A program made the position numbers and the translations under genes. The notes beneath the pieces were generated by a model. It was not told where the DNA came from and made no database searches. It saw only the letters and a list, made by a program, of their open reading frames with translations. Positions 25,401-33,478 of a stretch of DNA of 45,725 nucleotides are shown here, piece by piece. This DNA comes from HGM13862 sp031553915 (GTDB lineage: Bacteria > Bacillota > Dehalobacteriia > UBA4068). The stretch lies in contig JAVBKT010000006.1 in NCBI GenBank assembly GCA_031553915.1, forward strand, positions 1 through 45,725, given 5' to 3'. Positions within the stretch are counted from its first letter, which is position 1. Each line of letters begins with the position of its first letter.

Positions 25401-25919
25401 TTATTTTTCTAAAGCATAACTGCTGACTAACCATTGACCGTCAGCTTTAGTCAGCTCCAGGTTCAAATAGTTAAGGCTGTCTTCGTCATTAATACGGAAC
25501 TCATACTGGGCTGTCATTGTATCGTTGGTTGCCAAAGCAGCTTCATCATAAATAATCTTAGTATCTGTTACGCTGTCAAAAACATCTGTGTCAGAATATG
25601 CTTTTGCTTCTACGCCTTCAACAAGAAAACTAGCCAAAGCGGTCAGGTCATAATTGAAATAGGCCATAGTAAAGCCATTGATCGCCAACTCAAAATCTGC
25701 TTTAGCAGCATCAGCTTCTGCATTCGGATCACCCGCGTCATTGTTGTCTGTTGGGTCTGTCACATCAGTTCCCTGATTATCATTGGGGTCTGTTTGTTGT
25801 GTGTTGTTATTATCCGCCGGATCGGTAACATCGTCCTTAGGGCCGCAGCCTGCCAGGGCGACAAGACAAACCAGCAGCAGAACCACAATACCTAATTGCA
25901 TTTTTACCTTTTTTCTCAT
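25401..25919 (-). CDS. Putative lipoprotein of unknown function
   Basis: 172 residues. A lipoprotein signal peptide with lipobox LAGC (Cys near 25) is followed by a low-complexity linker rich in Asp, Asn, Thr and Pro (about 28-70), then a domain of about 100 residues with no family I recognise. The N-terminal start is clear: MRKKVKMQ precedes the hydrophobic core and AAAGGAG is upstream. It has a strong predicted promoter (25985-26013) with a perfect palindrome beside it, so it is probably a regulated single gene. A small extracytoplasmic substrate- or wall-associated role is possible but not supported. Confidence 0.8.
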   Translation of the reverse strand: MRKKVKMQLGIVVLLLVCLVALAGCGPKDDVTDPADNNNTQQTDPNDNQGTDVTDPTDNNDAGDPNAEADAAKADFELAINGFTMAYFNYDLTALASFLVEGVEAKAYSDTDVFDSVTDTKIIYDEAALATNDTMTAQYEFRINDEDSLNYLNLELTKADGQWLVSSYALEK

Positions 25920-25960
25920 ATACTTTTCAGCTCCTTTATTGTTGTGGAAACAAGTTGAGA

Positions 25961-25980
25961 CATATGCTTATTTGCATATG
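25961..25980 (-). promoter_or_regulatory. Perfect palindrome beside the lipoprotein promoter
   Basis: CATATGC-TTATTT-GCATATG, a 7-6-7 inverted repeat beginning 4 bases downstream of the -10 box. Well placed for a repressor dimer; alternatively a 5' UTR hairpin. Confidence 0.4.
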
Positions 25981-25984
25981 CTTT

Positions 25985-26013
25985 ATTATAAACTTCTTTG
26001 AGCTGAGATACAA
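25985..26013 (-). promoter_or_regulatory. Sigma-A type promoter for the lipoprotein gene
   Basis: On the minus strand TTGTAT (26008-26013), a 17-base spacer and TATAAT (25985-25990). The leader is about 60 bases. Confidence 0.7.
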
Positions 26014-26116
26014 ATTACATTATCTCTCAATAGTCAAGTTTATGGCTATTTTAATAATTTTCTTCATAAATCAAATAATTTTCAGCCAAGCCGGCAGATA
26101 TTAATGTTTGACAATG

Positions 26117-26143
26117 AAAAAACCACCCCAGAAGGTGGTTTTT
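26117..26143 (-). terminator. Terminator of rplM-rpsI
   Basis: On the minus strand AAAAACCACC pairs with GGTGGTTTTT across a short loop, ending in a T-run; it lies 13 bases after the rpsI stop. Confidence 0.85.
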
Positions 26144-26155
26144 AATAAGCATAGC

Positions 26156-26554
26156 TTAACGTTTGGAGAACTGGCTCGCTTTGCGGGCTTTTTTCAAGCC
26201 GTATTTGCGGCGTTCTTTCATTCTTGGATCACGGGTAATGAACCCGTCAGTTTTTAAGGCAGGACGCAGCTCAGAATCAGCCTGCACCAAAGCACGGGCA
26301 ATACCATGACGAAGCGCACCGGCCTGACCGGTAGTGCCACCGCCAAGAACAGTAGCAGTAATATCAAATTTATCAAGAGTGGAGGTAAGCTCCAGCGGTT
26401 GTTTAACAATCATCTCCAGAGTTTTTTTACCGAAATATCCGGCTAAATCACTCCGCTTGTTAATCATAAAATTACCATTACCGGGGGTAAGCCAAACTTT
26501 GGCTATCGCATTTTTACGTCTACCTGTTCCGTAGAATTTGTTTGTGTCAGCCAC
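26156..26554 (-). CDS. rpsI: 30S ribosomal protein S9 (uS9)
   Basis: 132 residues. uS9 sits in the head of the 30S subunit and its C-terminal tail reaches the P-site tRNA. Visible family features: FYGTGRRKNAIAKVWL at the start, a GGGTTGQAGALRHGIARAL core, DPRMKERRKYGLKKARKASQFSKR-type basic tail ending in KR. It lies 19 bases after rplM in the universal rplM-rpsI pair, with AGGAGGA upstream, and ends in a strong terminator. Confidence 0.98.
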   Translation of the reverse strand: MADTNKFYGTGRRKNAIAKVWLTPGNGNFMINKRSDLAGYFGKKTLEMIVKQPLELTSTLDKFDITATVLGGGTTGQAGALRHGIARALVQADSELRPALKTDGFITRDPRMKERRKYGLKKARKASQFSKR

Positions 26555-26573
26555 TTAGGATTTTCCTCCTTTT

Positions 26574-27002
26574 CTAAAATTCCCAAACTTCGGGTTGCTG
26601 CGCAGCATGCGGATGTGCATTGCCGCCATATACTTTGAGCTTCTTTGCTGTGGCACGGCCCAAACGATTATGGGGCAACATGCCTTTGATGGCTTTTTCG
26701 ACAGCTAAAACCGGACGCTTAGCCATTAAATCGCTATATTTGACCTCAGTCAAACCGCCCGGATAACCGGAATGATGATAATATTTTTTCTTTTCTAATT
26801 TATTGCCGGTCAGGACTGCCTGATCAGCATTGATAATAATAACAAAATCGCCCGTATCGATATGTGGGGTGAAAATCGGTTTATGCTTACCGCGCAAAAT
26901 ACGCGCAGCTTCGGTTGCGGTACGACCGAGAGGTCTACCGGCAGCATCGATAACATACCACTTTCTTTCGATTTCGGCGGGCTTGGCCATAAAAGTACCC
27001 AA
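26574..27002 (-). CDS. rplM: 50S ribosomal protein L13 (uL13)
   Basis: 142 residues from a TTG at 27000-27002. The AAGGAGGG site lies 7 bases upstream, and starting there gives (M)GTFMAKPAEIERKW, matching the usual MSTFMAKP-type N-terminus. The longer frame upstream overlaps the ribosome site. uL13 is an early-assembly 50S protein. Conserved: DTGDFVIIINADQ, HSGYPGGL, GMLPHNRLGR. First gene of rplM-rpsI, with its own promoter (27088-27116) separating it from truA. Confidence 0.97.
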   Translation of the reverse strand: MGTFMAKPAEIERKWYVIDAAGRPLGRTATEAARILRGKHKPIFTPHIDTGDFVIIINADQAVLTGNKLEKKKYYHHSGYPGGLTEVKYSDLMAKRPVLAVEKAIKGMLPHNRLGRATAKKLKVYGGNAHPHAAQQPEVWEF

Positions 27003-27087
27003 GATAATTCCCTCCTTAAACACACGTTCACGAAAAATTCTTGTTGCCTATTGCCAACGGGGCAGAAGTCAATAGACGTACCTAAAT

Positions 27088-27116
27088 AGTATATATTTCT
27101 TTTGCCCTATTGTCAA
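27088..27116 (-). promoter_or_regulatory. Sigma-A type promoter for rplM-rpsI
   Basis: On the minus strand TTGACA (27111-27116, consensus), a 17-base spacer and TATACT (27088-27093). It gives a leader of about 80 bases. This is the best promoter match in the window. Confidence 0.85.
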
Positions 27117-27151
27117 GAAAAAAAGATAAAAAAAGCAAGTAAAACCTGGGT

Positions 27152-27946
27152 TTATTCCTCTTTGGGCTCATACCAGATCTGATCCAGGAACAATCCCTGC
27201 GCCGGTGCCGGCGGAATGTTGCGCCAAAAGCTTCCGTCTAAAAATTCAGCTATTTTTTCCTCAGAAATTCTTTTATTGCCTACCGCTACCAGCCGGCCCA
27301 CCATCAGCCGCACCATCTTATATAAAAACCCATTGCCGGTAATATCAATAACAAGCGGGTTAACTAATTCTTGCCAGGGGAAAAATGTTGGCATTGTCTG
27401 TTTTTCCGGTTCGTAAATATTAATCTCGGTAATTTCTCTGACAAAATTTGTGGCGCTAACCTTGCTCAAGGTGTAATGACGAAAATCATGACTGCCCACC
27501 AAAGCCCTGCTGGCTCTATCCATCGCCTCAAGGTTAAGCTTGTCTTCCAGTTGCCAGCTATATTGGTTAGAAAAGGGGTTATTCCTCTCCCCGCGTTCAA
27601 TCAAATAGCGGTAACGTTTGTGATGGCGGGTGAAACGGGCATGAAAATCATCATCAACCGCCTCCGCCGCCAAAACGCGAATATCAGGAGGTAAAATGCG
27701 GTTAATCACGGTGACCATTCTTTCTACCGGCATTGGCTTATCGCAGATAAAATTAGCCACCTGGCCAAAAGCATGCACGCCGGAATCAGTCCGGCCCGCG
27801 CCACTGACGACCACCGGATTGCCGAGCAAGGAAGTCAGCGCCCTCTCCAAAACCTGCTGAATGCTGCTGCCATGATGCTGCGGCTGCCGTTGCCAGCCCA
27901 AATATTTGCTGCCATCATAAGCAATGGTGAGTTTAATATTGGCCAT
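27152..27946 (-). CDS. truA: tRNA pseudouridine(38-40) synthase TruA
   Basis: 264 residues. TruA converts uridines 38-40 of the tRNA anticodon stem to pseudouridine. Visible: N-terminal IKLTIAYDGSKYLGWQRQP, the catalytic aspartate in GAGRTDSGVHAFGQVANF near residue 55, ARFTRHHKRYRY near 108, and the C-terminal GNGFLYKMVRLMVG. TAGGAGAG precedes the ATG. It lies 11 bases after ecfT and probably shares its transcript. The ecfA1-ecfA2-ecfT-truA-rplM-rpsI order is common in Firmicutes. Confidence 0.97.
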   Translation of the reverse strand: MANIKLTIAYDGSKYLGWQRQPQHHGSSIQQVLERALTSLLGNPVVVSGAGRTDSGVHAFGQVANFICDKPMPVERMVTVINRILPPDIRVLAAEAVDDDFHARFTRHHKRYRYLIERGERNNPFSNQYSWQLEDKLNLEAMDRASRALVGSHDFRHYTLSKVSATNFVREITEINIYEPEKQTMPTFFPWQELVNPLVIDITGNGFLYKMVRLMVGRLVAVGNKRISEEKIAEFLDGSFWRNIPPAPAQGLFLDQIWYEPKEE

Positions 27947-27957
27947 CGTTTTCTCTC

Positions 27958-28755
27958 CTATAAGTAAACTATTGCTGCTGCCAATACGAGAACAAAAAAT
28001 AACAGTACAAAGGTGTCGCGCTTTCGCCAGGGGCTAAGGCGCCATTTGCTGCGCCCTTCTCCACCGCGATAGCAACGCGCTTCCATGGCATCCGCCAGCT
28101 CTTCCGCACGGCGGAAGGAGGAGATAAACAAAGGGATTAACATCGGCAAAAAGGCTCTAATCCTCTTAAAGATATTGCCCTCGTTAATTTTGGCGCCCCG
28201 GGCTCTTTGCGCCAGGATAATCCGCTCAAACTCATCCAAAATAGTCGGAATAAAACGCAGCGCAATGCCCATCATCATCGCGATTTCATGCGCAGGCACT
28301 TTGATTTTTTTGAATGGCGTTAGCAGCTTTTCCAAACCGTCTGTCAGCTGCACAGGGGTGGTGGTTAAGGTCATCAGCGAGGCAAACAAGACCAAGAGAA
28401 AGATGCGTAAGCCCATGGCAGCGCCATAAATCAGCCCCTCTTTGCTAATATAGAAGGAACCTATGCTGATCAGGGGCTCGCCGGGATGCAGCAGGATATT
28501 CAAAATAACGGTGAAAGTACAAAAAACAGTGACAACCTTCAACCCCCGCCAAACTGCCTTAAACGGCACGCGGGAGAGCATTATTGCTATGATCGCAATC
28601 ACCGTCAGGATGCCCCAACCCAGCCAATCATTAGCCACAAAAAGAGCGACCATAAACAGCAGAGTGACCAAAATTTTGGTTATGGCGTTCAGGCTATGCA
28701 CAGGGGAAGAGACCGGGTAATATTGGCCGATGAGGAGGCGTTCCTTAAACATCAT
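27958..28755 (-). CDS. ecfT: Energy-coupling factor transporter transmembrane protein EcfT
   Basis: 265 residues, with five to six hydrophobic segments and the two coupling-helix motifs expected of EcfT (FERIILAQRARGAK near residue 180 and FRRAEELADAMEARCY near 215, both Ala-Arg-Gly/Ala-Arg-Cys type). EcfT joins the two ATPases to vitamin-binding S components. The start is uncertain: GTG at 28761, ATG at 28755 and ATG at 28752 are all open; the G5 run at 28761-28765 suits the ATGs. It overlaps ecfA2 by about 11 bases. No S component is encoded in the window, as usual for group II ECF systems with a shared module. Confidence 0.93.
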   Translation of the reverse strand: MMFKERLLIGQYYPVSSPVHSLNAITKILVTLLFMVALFVANDWLGWGILTVIAIIAIMLSRVPFKAVWRGLKVVTVFCTFTVILNILLHPGEPLISIGSFYISKEGLIYGAAMGLRIFLLVLFASLMTLTTTPVQLTDGLEKLLTPFKKIKVPAHEIAMMMGIALRFIPTILDEFERIILAQRARGAKINEGNIFKRIRAFLPMLIPLFISSFRRAEELADAMEARCYRGGEGRSKWRLSPWRKRDTFVLLFFVLVLAAAIVYL

Positions 28756-29593
28756 CCTCACCCCCTAAATAATTGGCTATCTCGGTAAAGGCCTCGGCCA
28801 CCGTCACCGCTTGTCCCGGAATAGGCAAGCCGCGGGCTTTCAGCTCATGCACCAAATAGGCGGCGCGGGGAATAGCCAGCCCAGCCTCGGCGAGCAGCTC
28901 TTCCTGCTCAAAAACAGCTTCTGTTTCATCATCCATGATAACCCGTCCCTGGCGTAAAACAATCACCCGGCGGGCGATTTCCGCCACCTCTGACATATCG
29001 TGGCTAATCCAGATAACTGTTTTGCCTTCACTGTTCAGCTGTTTGATCAGCGCCTGCATCCATTTCTTGCCCCGGGCATCCAACCCGGCAGCAGGCTCGT
29101 CAAAAATTACAATCGGCGGATTGATAGCCAATACCGAGGCAATACAAACTCTTTTTTTCTGGCCGCCGGAAAGCTCAAAGGGGTTGCGCTGACTATATAT
29201 TTCCGGGTCAAGCGACACCTCTGTCAGCGCCTTGTTAATCTTAGCCGGCAAGACATCTTCCGGGATGCCAAAATTGCGCGCCGCAAAAGCCACCTCATCA
29301 AAAACACTTTGGCAGAAAAGCTGCTGCTCCGGGTATTGAAACACTATGCCGATCTGGCGAAAAACTGTTGCCGGATCAATTGGCTGGCCCTCAAGCAACA
29401 CTTCGCCCTCAATCGGCTGATACAGCCCGGACATTAATAAAGACAAGGTGCTTTTACCGCTGCCGCCTGCCCCGATTACTGCAATCAGTTCACCGCGCTT
29501 AATTTTAAGATTGATTTCAGATAGGGCAATATGCGCATTGATCGTCCCCGGCTGATAGGTATATGCGCAATTTTTTAATTCTATTTGCCACAT
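28745..29593 (-). CDS. ecfA2: Energy-coupling factor transporter ATPase EcfA2
   Basis: 282 residues. ABC ATPase of an ECF vitamin and micronutrient importer. Walker A GAGGSGKST near residue 42, Q-loop FQYPEQQLF near 90, signature ELSGGQKKRV near 145, Walker B IVIFDEPAAGLD near 165 and H-loop ISHDMSEVAEIA near 200 are all intact. It follows ecfA1 with a 13-base overlap and runs into ecfT, giving the conserved A1-A2-T order downstream of rplQ. Gene numbering is by position and by the YPEQQLF Q-loop typical of EcfA2. Confidence 0.95.
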   Translation of the reverse strand: MWQIELKNCAYTYQPGTINAHIALSEINLKIKRGELIAVIGAGGSGKSTLSLLMSGLYQPIEGEVLLEGQPIDPATVFRQIGIVFQYPEQQLFCQSVFDEVAFAARNFGIPEDVLPAKINKALTEVSLDPEIYSQRNPFELSGGQKKRVCIASVLAINPPIVIFDEPAAGLDARGKKWMQALIKQLNSEGKTVIWISHDMSEVAEIARRVIVLRQGRVIMDDETEAVFEQEELLAEAGLAIPRAAYLVHELKARGLPIPGQAVTVAEAFTEIANYLGGEDDV

Positions 29594-30405
29594 AATAATT
29601 TCTCCATCAGCTCTTCCGGGTAGATTACATTCTCAAACTGGCTATAGCCGGACGCAACCAGCATCGAGGCCAGCTGGCAGATTTGCGGCATATCCAGCTG
29701 CCGTTCAGCCAGCCAGGCGGGGTCCGAAAACAATTCTCTTGGCGTGCAGTCTTTGGCAATAACGCCCTGATCCAAGACTATCGCTCTGTCTGCCAGCAGC
29801 ACTTCTTCCATAATATTTGTCACATAAATAATCGCCATCCCTGCTTCTTCATGCAGCAGATGCAGTGCCTCAATGATCGTATGGCGCATGGCAGGGTCCA
29901 GCATGGAGGTTGGTTCGTCTAAAACCAAATATGAGCTGGCCATAGCCAAAGCACCGGCCAGGGCAACGCGCTGTTTTTCGCCGCCGGAAAGCAGATGCGG
30001 CTCCTTGCTGCGCATCGATTCCAGGCCAATCAGCTCCACTGCCTGATCAACCCGGCGCACAATCTCTTGTTGCGGCAGGCCCAGGTTCTCAAGGCCAAAG
30101 GCGATATCATCCTCAACAGAGCTGGCGATGAACTGATTATCCGGGTTCTGGAAGACAAAGGCCACCTTTTCGCGGATTTGGAATAATTGCTCCGGGTTCA
30201 GAGTGTTCAAGCCATCAACCTTCACCTGCCCGGAATTAGGCAAAAGCAGGCCGTTCAAATGGCGGGCCAGAGTGCTTTTGCCGCTGCCATTGCAGCCCAA
30301 AACAGCCACCCATTCATCTTCTTGGATAGTCAGATTAATTCTATCCAGCACAGGCGGCGCGTTATTAACATATGCAAAGCTGAGATCAGTAATCTCAATC
30401 ATCAT
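29581..30405 (-). CDS. ecfA1: Energy-coupling factor transporter ATPase EcfA1
   Basis: 274 residues. Walker A GCNGSGKST near residue 38, Q-loop FQNPDNQFIAS near 87 (typical of EcfA1), signature LLSGGEKQRVALA near 138 and Walker B YLVLDEPTSMLD near 160 are present. The H-loop reads YVTNIMEEV where most ABC ATPases have His after the Thr (VTHxMEE), so the switch histidine is Asn (codon AAT on the minus strand). EcfA2 keeps its His, so one composite ATP site would be altered. First of ecfA1-A2-T, after the rplQ terminator; no clear promoter found in the 50 bases between. Confidence 0.94.
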   Translation of the reverse strand: MMIEITDLSFAYVNNAPPVLDRINLTIQEDEWVAVLGCNGSGKSTLARHLNGLLLPNSGQVKVDGLNTLNPEQLFQIREKVAFVFQNPDNQFIASSVEDDIAFGLENLGLPQQEIVRRVDQAVELIGLESMRSKEPHLLSGGEKQRVALAGALAMASSYLVLDEPTSMLDPAMRHTIIEALHLLHEEAGMAIIYVTNIMEEVLLADRAIVLDQGVIAKDCTPRELFSDPAWLAERQLDMPQICQLASMLVASGYSQFENVIYPEELMEKLLCGK

Positions 30406-30457
30406 TATACCTTTTTAGCAGATTGCTCTTTGCGGCAACGTTAGCGTTGAATAATAT

Positions 30458-30489
30458 AAAAAAGGGCGGGGTTATTGCGCCCGCCCTTA
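30458..30489 (-). terminator. Terminator of the ribosomal protein superoperon after rplQ
   Basis: On the minus strand AAGGGCGGG pairs with CCCGCCCTT across a short loop and is followed by T6. It lies 14 bases after the rplQ stop and separates the alpha operon from ecfA1-A2-T. Confidence 0.9.
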
Positions 30490-30502
30490 AGAACATTTTT
30501 GC

Positions 30503-30841
30503 TTAGACCAATTGAATGCGAGCCATTTGCGCGGCATCGCCACGCCTGGTACCAAGACGAACAATGCGGGTATAACCACCCTGACGCTCGGCATATTTGG
30601 CAGCGATCTCCTCAAAAAGCTTAGTCACAACATCTTCCTCAGTCAAATAAGCCAAAGCTCTGCGGCGGGAAGCCAAATCACCTTTTTTGCCCAGAGTAAT
30701 CATTTTTTCCACAACAGAAACGATCTCTTTGGCGCGCGGTTCAGTGGTATCTATCTGACCATATTTGAGCAGAGATGTGGCAGCGTTACGCAGCATCATT
30801 CTCCGATGCGCACTTTTAACGCCCAGTCTGCGATATCCCAT
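30503..30841 (-). CDS. rplQ: 50S ribosomal protein L17 (bL17)
   Basis: 112 residues. bL17 lies near the exit tunnel on the 50S subunit. The start MGYRRLGVKSAHRRMMLRN is the family signature (commonly MxYRKLGR), and ITTEPRAKE-type sequence (here DTTEPRAKEIVS) and GGYTRIVRLGTRRGDAAQMA are typical. It is last gene of the alpha operon, 11 bases after rpoA, with AGGAGG upstream and a strong terminator downstream. Confidence 0.98.
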   Translation of the reverse strand: MGYRRLGVKSAHRRMMLRNAATSLLKYGQIDTTEPRAKEIVSVVEKMITLGKKGDLASRRRALAYLTEEDVVTKLFEEIAAKYAERQGGYTRIVRLGTRRGDAAQMARIQLV

Positions 30842-30852
30842 TGGTTTTCCTC

Positions 30853-31800
30853 CTATTCTTCACTCTTTTTTAAAGATAAGCCCAGTTCGTCCAGTTTTGC
30901 CACAACTTCTTCCAGGGATTTGCGGCCCATATTGCGAACTTTCATCATCTCTTCTTCCGTTTTATTGGACAATTCCTGCGCAGTATGGATACCCGCACGT
31001 TTGAGGCAATTGTAAGAACGGACAGAAAGATCGAGCTCTTCGATGGTCATCTCCAGCAATTTATCTTTTTTGCTGTCCTCTTTTTCGATCAAGGTGACAG
31101 ATTCCGGCAGATTCTCGGTTAAGCCGATAAAGAGCTTCAAATAATCGCTCAAAATCTGCGCAGAGCTGGAGATTGCTTCATCAGGTGCAATAGTTTTATC
31201 AGTCAATACATCAATGGTCAATTTATCATAGTCTGTCTGCTGCCCGACACGGGTGTCTTCAACAGTAAAGTTGACTTTGATCACCGGTGAGAAGAGACTG
31301 TCGATGGGGATAATACCAATCGGCTGATCATCTTTTTTGTTTTTATCCGCACCAACATAACCGCGGCCTTTGGCAACAGAAATTTCCATATGCAAAGCGC
31401 CGTCGCCCTCCAGTGTGGCAATATAGTGGTCAGGGTTCAAAACTTCTACATCCTGGTCAACAATGATATCTCTCGCATATACGGTGCAGCTACCCTTGGC
31501 ATCAACAACAATGGTTTTGGGTTCATCGCAATGCATTTTGACTGAAAGACCTTTAAGGTTCAGGATAATATCGGCAATATCTTCAACAACACCTGGTGCG
31601 GTGGAAAACTCATGAAGTATGCCGTCAATCTTAACTGCAGTAACAGCGGCCCCGGGCAAAGAAGACAATAAAACACGTCTCAGCGCATTACCAAGGGTAG
31701 TGCCATAACCCCTCTCCAGAGGTTCGATTACAAATCTACCGAAAGAATTATCTTCGGATTTCTCAACACATTGAATATTCGGCTTTTCTATACCAAACAT
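30853..31800 (-). CDS. rpoA: DNA-directed RNA polymerase subunit alpha
   Basis: 315 residues, the typical firmicute length. The N-terminal domain (about 1-230) dimerises and nucleates polymerase assembly, with FVIEPLERGYGTTLGNALRR near residue 22; a short linker (about 233-250) precedes the C-terminal DNA- and activator-binding domain with LDLSVRSYNCLKRAGI near 255 and VRNMGRKSLEEV near 290. AGGAGGG lies upstream of the ATG. In the conserved rpsM-rpsK-rpsD-rpoA-rplQ order; the 50-base gap to rpsD is slightly larger than neighbouring gaps. Confidence 0.99.
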   Translation of the reverse strand: MFGIEKPNIQCVEKSEDNSFGRFVIEPLERGYGTTLGNALRRVLLSSLPGAAVTAVKIDGILHEFSTAPGVVEDIADIILNLKGLSVKMHCDEPKTIVVDAKGSCTVYARDIIVDQDVEVLNPDHYIATLEGDGALHMEISVAKGRGYVGADKNKKDDQPIGIIPIDSLFSPVIKVNFTVEDTRVGQQTDYDKLTIDVLTDKTIAPDEAISSSAQILSDYLKLFIGLTENLPESVTLIEKEDSKKDKLLEMTIEELDLSVRSYNCLKRAGIHTAQELSNKTEEEMMKVRNMGRKSLEEVVAKLDELGLSLKKSEE

Positions 31801-31850
31801 TGTAGCCCTCCTTCACTTGGTTGGACATGGTTTAAGTTCGGGACTGCGGC

Positions 31851-32477
31851 TTATCTTGAGTACAACTCAATGATCAACTGTTCATTGATTGGCAGATCAA
31901 CATCTTCGCGGGCAGGCATGGAAACAATTTTGCCCACAAGATTATCTTTATCCAAGTCTAGCCAGGCAGGGGGATTGCGGTGCGCAATCGCAGCGGCAAT
32001 AGCCTCAAATTTAGGGGATTTGCGGCTGCCTTCCTTAACGGTGATGAGCATACCTTCTTTAACCAGGAAAGAGGGGATATCAACCTTTTTGCCATCAACA
32101 GTAAAATGCCCATGCCGAACCAGCTGACGCGCGTCAACACGAGAGCTTGCCATACCAAGACGGTAGACAACATTGTCCAAACGGCGTTCCAGCAAGGAAA
32201 GCAAATTGGAACCGGTAACACCGTCCGCACGGGTAGCTTTATTATAGTAAATACGGAATTGTTTTTCCTGGATTCCGTAAATTCTCTTAACTTTTTGTTT
32301 TTCACGTAGCTGCATGCCATATTCAGAAACTTTTTTGCGGGAGGTGCCATGCTGACCAGGCGCGCTCTGTTTGGTAACAAAAGCGCATTTATCAGAATAG
32401 CAGCGGTCGCCCTTCAAATAAAGCTTCATCCCTTCGCGACGGCAAAGGCGGCAAACAGCACCAGTATATCTTGCCAT
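31851..32477 (-). CDS. rpsD: 30S ribosomal protein S4 (uS4), zinc-binding form
   Basis: 208 residues. uS4 is a primary 16S rRNA binder, nucleates 30S assembly and guards decoding fidelity. The N-terminus has four cysteines in VCRLCRREG and DRCYSDKC, the C+ zinc form. RLDNVVYRLGMASSRVDARQ near residue 95 begins the S4 RNA-binding domain. It starts MARYTGAVCRLC, with AGGAGGAG upstream, 14 bases after rpsK. In B. subtilis S4 represses its own gene; no such leader was identified here. Confidence 0.98.
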   Translation of the reverse strand: MARYTGAVCRLCRREGMKLYLKGDRCYSDKCAFVTKQSAPGQHGTSRKKVSEYGMQLREKQKVKRIYGIQEKQFRIYYNKATRADGVTGSNLLSLLERRLDNVVYRLGMASSRVDARQLVRHGHFTVDGKKVDIPSFLVKEGMLITVKEGSRKSPKFEAIAAAIAHRNPPAWLDLDKDNLVGKIVSMPAREDVDLPINEQLIIELYSR

Positions 32478-32491
32478 TTAGTTTTCTCCTC

Positions 32492-32878
32492 CTAGACTCT
32501 TCTTCTTTTCGGTGGACGGCAGCCATTATGCGGGATGGGGGTAACATCCTTAATCATGCTGACTTCCAGACCGGCAGCTTGCAGGGCACGGATTGCGGCT
32601 TCACGACCGGAACCAGGACCCTTAACCAAACATTCAACTGTACGCATCCCATGCTCCATCGCATCATGAGCTGCCACTTCAGCAGCCTGTTGTGCAGCAT
32701 AAGGAGTGCTCTTTCTGGAACCTTTGAAACCCTGCGCTCCAGCAGAAGACCAAGAGATAGCATTACCAAATTTGTCGGTGATAGTAACAACGGTGTTATT
32801 AAAGGTGGACTGAATATGAGCCACACCCAGTTCCACATTCTTTTTTTCTTTTTTTCTACGAGTTTGTCTGCGAGCCAA
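32492..32878 (-). CDS. rpsK: 30S ribosomal protein S11 (uS11)
   Basis: 128 residues. uS11 is on the 30S platform near the mRNA exit. Basic N-terminus MARRQTRRKKEKKNVELGVAH, then the conserved AHIQSTFNNTVVTITD, SSAGAQGFKGSRKSTPYAAQ and the C-terminal IPHNGCRPPKRRRV. AAGGGAGGTC lies before the ATG. Between rpsM (17-base gap) and rpsD (14-base gap) in the standard alpha operon. Confidence 0.99.
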   Translation of the reverse strand: MARRQTRRKKEKKNVELGVAHIQSTFNNTVVTITDKFGNAISWSSAGAQGFKGSRKSTPYAAQQAAEVAAHDAMEHGMRTVECLVKGPGSGREAAIRALQAAGLEVSMIKDVTPIPHNGCRPPKRRRV

Positions 32879-32895
32879 TGTGATGACCTCCCTTC

Positions 32896-33267
32896 CTATT
32901 TCTTTCTTTTGGCGCCTACGGTACGCTTAGGCCCTTTGCGGGTACGCGCATTGGTCTTAGTTTTTTGACCGCGTACAGGCAGGCCGCGACGATGGCGGAT
33001 ACCACGATAACAACCGATTTCCGAGAGTCTTTTAATATTGAGCGCTACATCGCGTCTGAGATCGCCTTCAACCTGATAGCGGTTAGAAATAATCTCACGA
33101 ATTTTGATAGTTTCATCTTCAGTCAAATCCTTAACGCGTGTATCGGGATTGATGCCCGCCTCGCTCAAGATTTTTTGAGCAGTAGTCAAGCCTATACCAT
33201 AGATATAGGTGAGAGCAACTTCAACTCTTTTCTCTTTGGGCAGGTCAACACCAGCAATACGAGCCAT
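32896..33267 (-). CDS. rpsM: 30S ribosomal protein S13 (uS13)
   Basis: 123 residues. uS13 is in the 30S head and makes the intersubunit bridges B1a and B1b to 23S rRNA and L5. Starts MARIAGVDLPKEKRVEVALT; the helix-two-turn-helix part has YIYGIGLTTAQKIL; the basic tail contains GIRHRRGLPVRGQKTKTNAR and ends in KRKK. GGAGGTG precedes the ATG. It follows rpmJ by 21 bases, as in most Firmicutes. Confidence 0.99.
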   Translation of the reverse strand: MARIAGVDLPKEKRVEVALTYIYGIGLTTAQKILSEAGINPDTRVKDLTEDETIKIREIISNRYQVEGDLRRDVALNIKRLSEIGCYRGIRHRRGLPVRGQKTKTNARTRKGPKRTVGAKRKK

Positions 33268-33288
33268 TAAATAAACACCTCCACTTTC

Positions 33289-33402
33289 TTATCCTTGCAC
33301 CTGTTTATGCTTCGGGTTAGGGCAGATAATCATGACCTTGCCCCTTCTTTTAATAATTTTGCACTTTTCGCAAATGGGCTTAACAGAAGCTCTTACCTTC
33401 AT
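33289..33402 (-). CDS. rpmJ: 50S ribosomal protein L36 (bL36), zinc-binding form
   Basis: 37 residues: starts MKVRASVKPICEKCKIIKRR and ends NPKHKQVQG. It is too short for most ORF cut-offs but unmistakable. Cys11, Cys14, Cys27 and His32 form the C+ zinc site. The AAAGGAG ribosome site is about 9 bases upstream, and TAA at 33289-33291 is followed 21 bases on by rpsM. bL36 is a late-assembly 50S protein at the base of the L7/L12 stalk region. Coordinates were read directly from the minus strand. Confidence 0.97.
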   Translation of the reverse strand: MKVRASVKPICEKCKIIKRRGKVMIICPNPKHKQVQG

Positions 33403-33432
33403 GCTTTTGCCACTCCTTTCAATCCTTTGGCA

Positions 33433-33452
33433 ATAGCTGCTTTGGCAGCTAT
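33433..33452 (-). other. Perfect hairpin between infA and rpmJ
   Basis: ATAGCTGC and GCAGCTAT pair around a CAAA loop, in the 76-base infA-rpmJ gap. There is no T-run, so an mRNA processing or stability hairpin is more likely than a terminator. Confidence 0.5.
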
Positions 33453-33478
33453 CCCCTACCTTGTACTATATACTAAAT

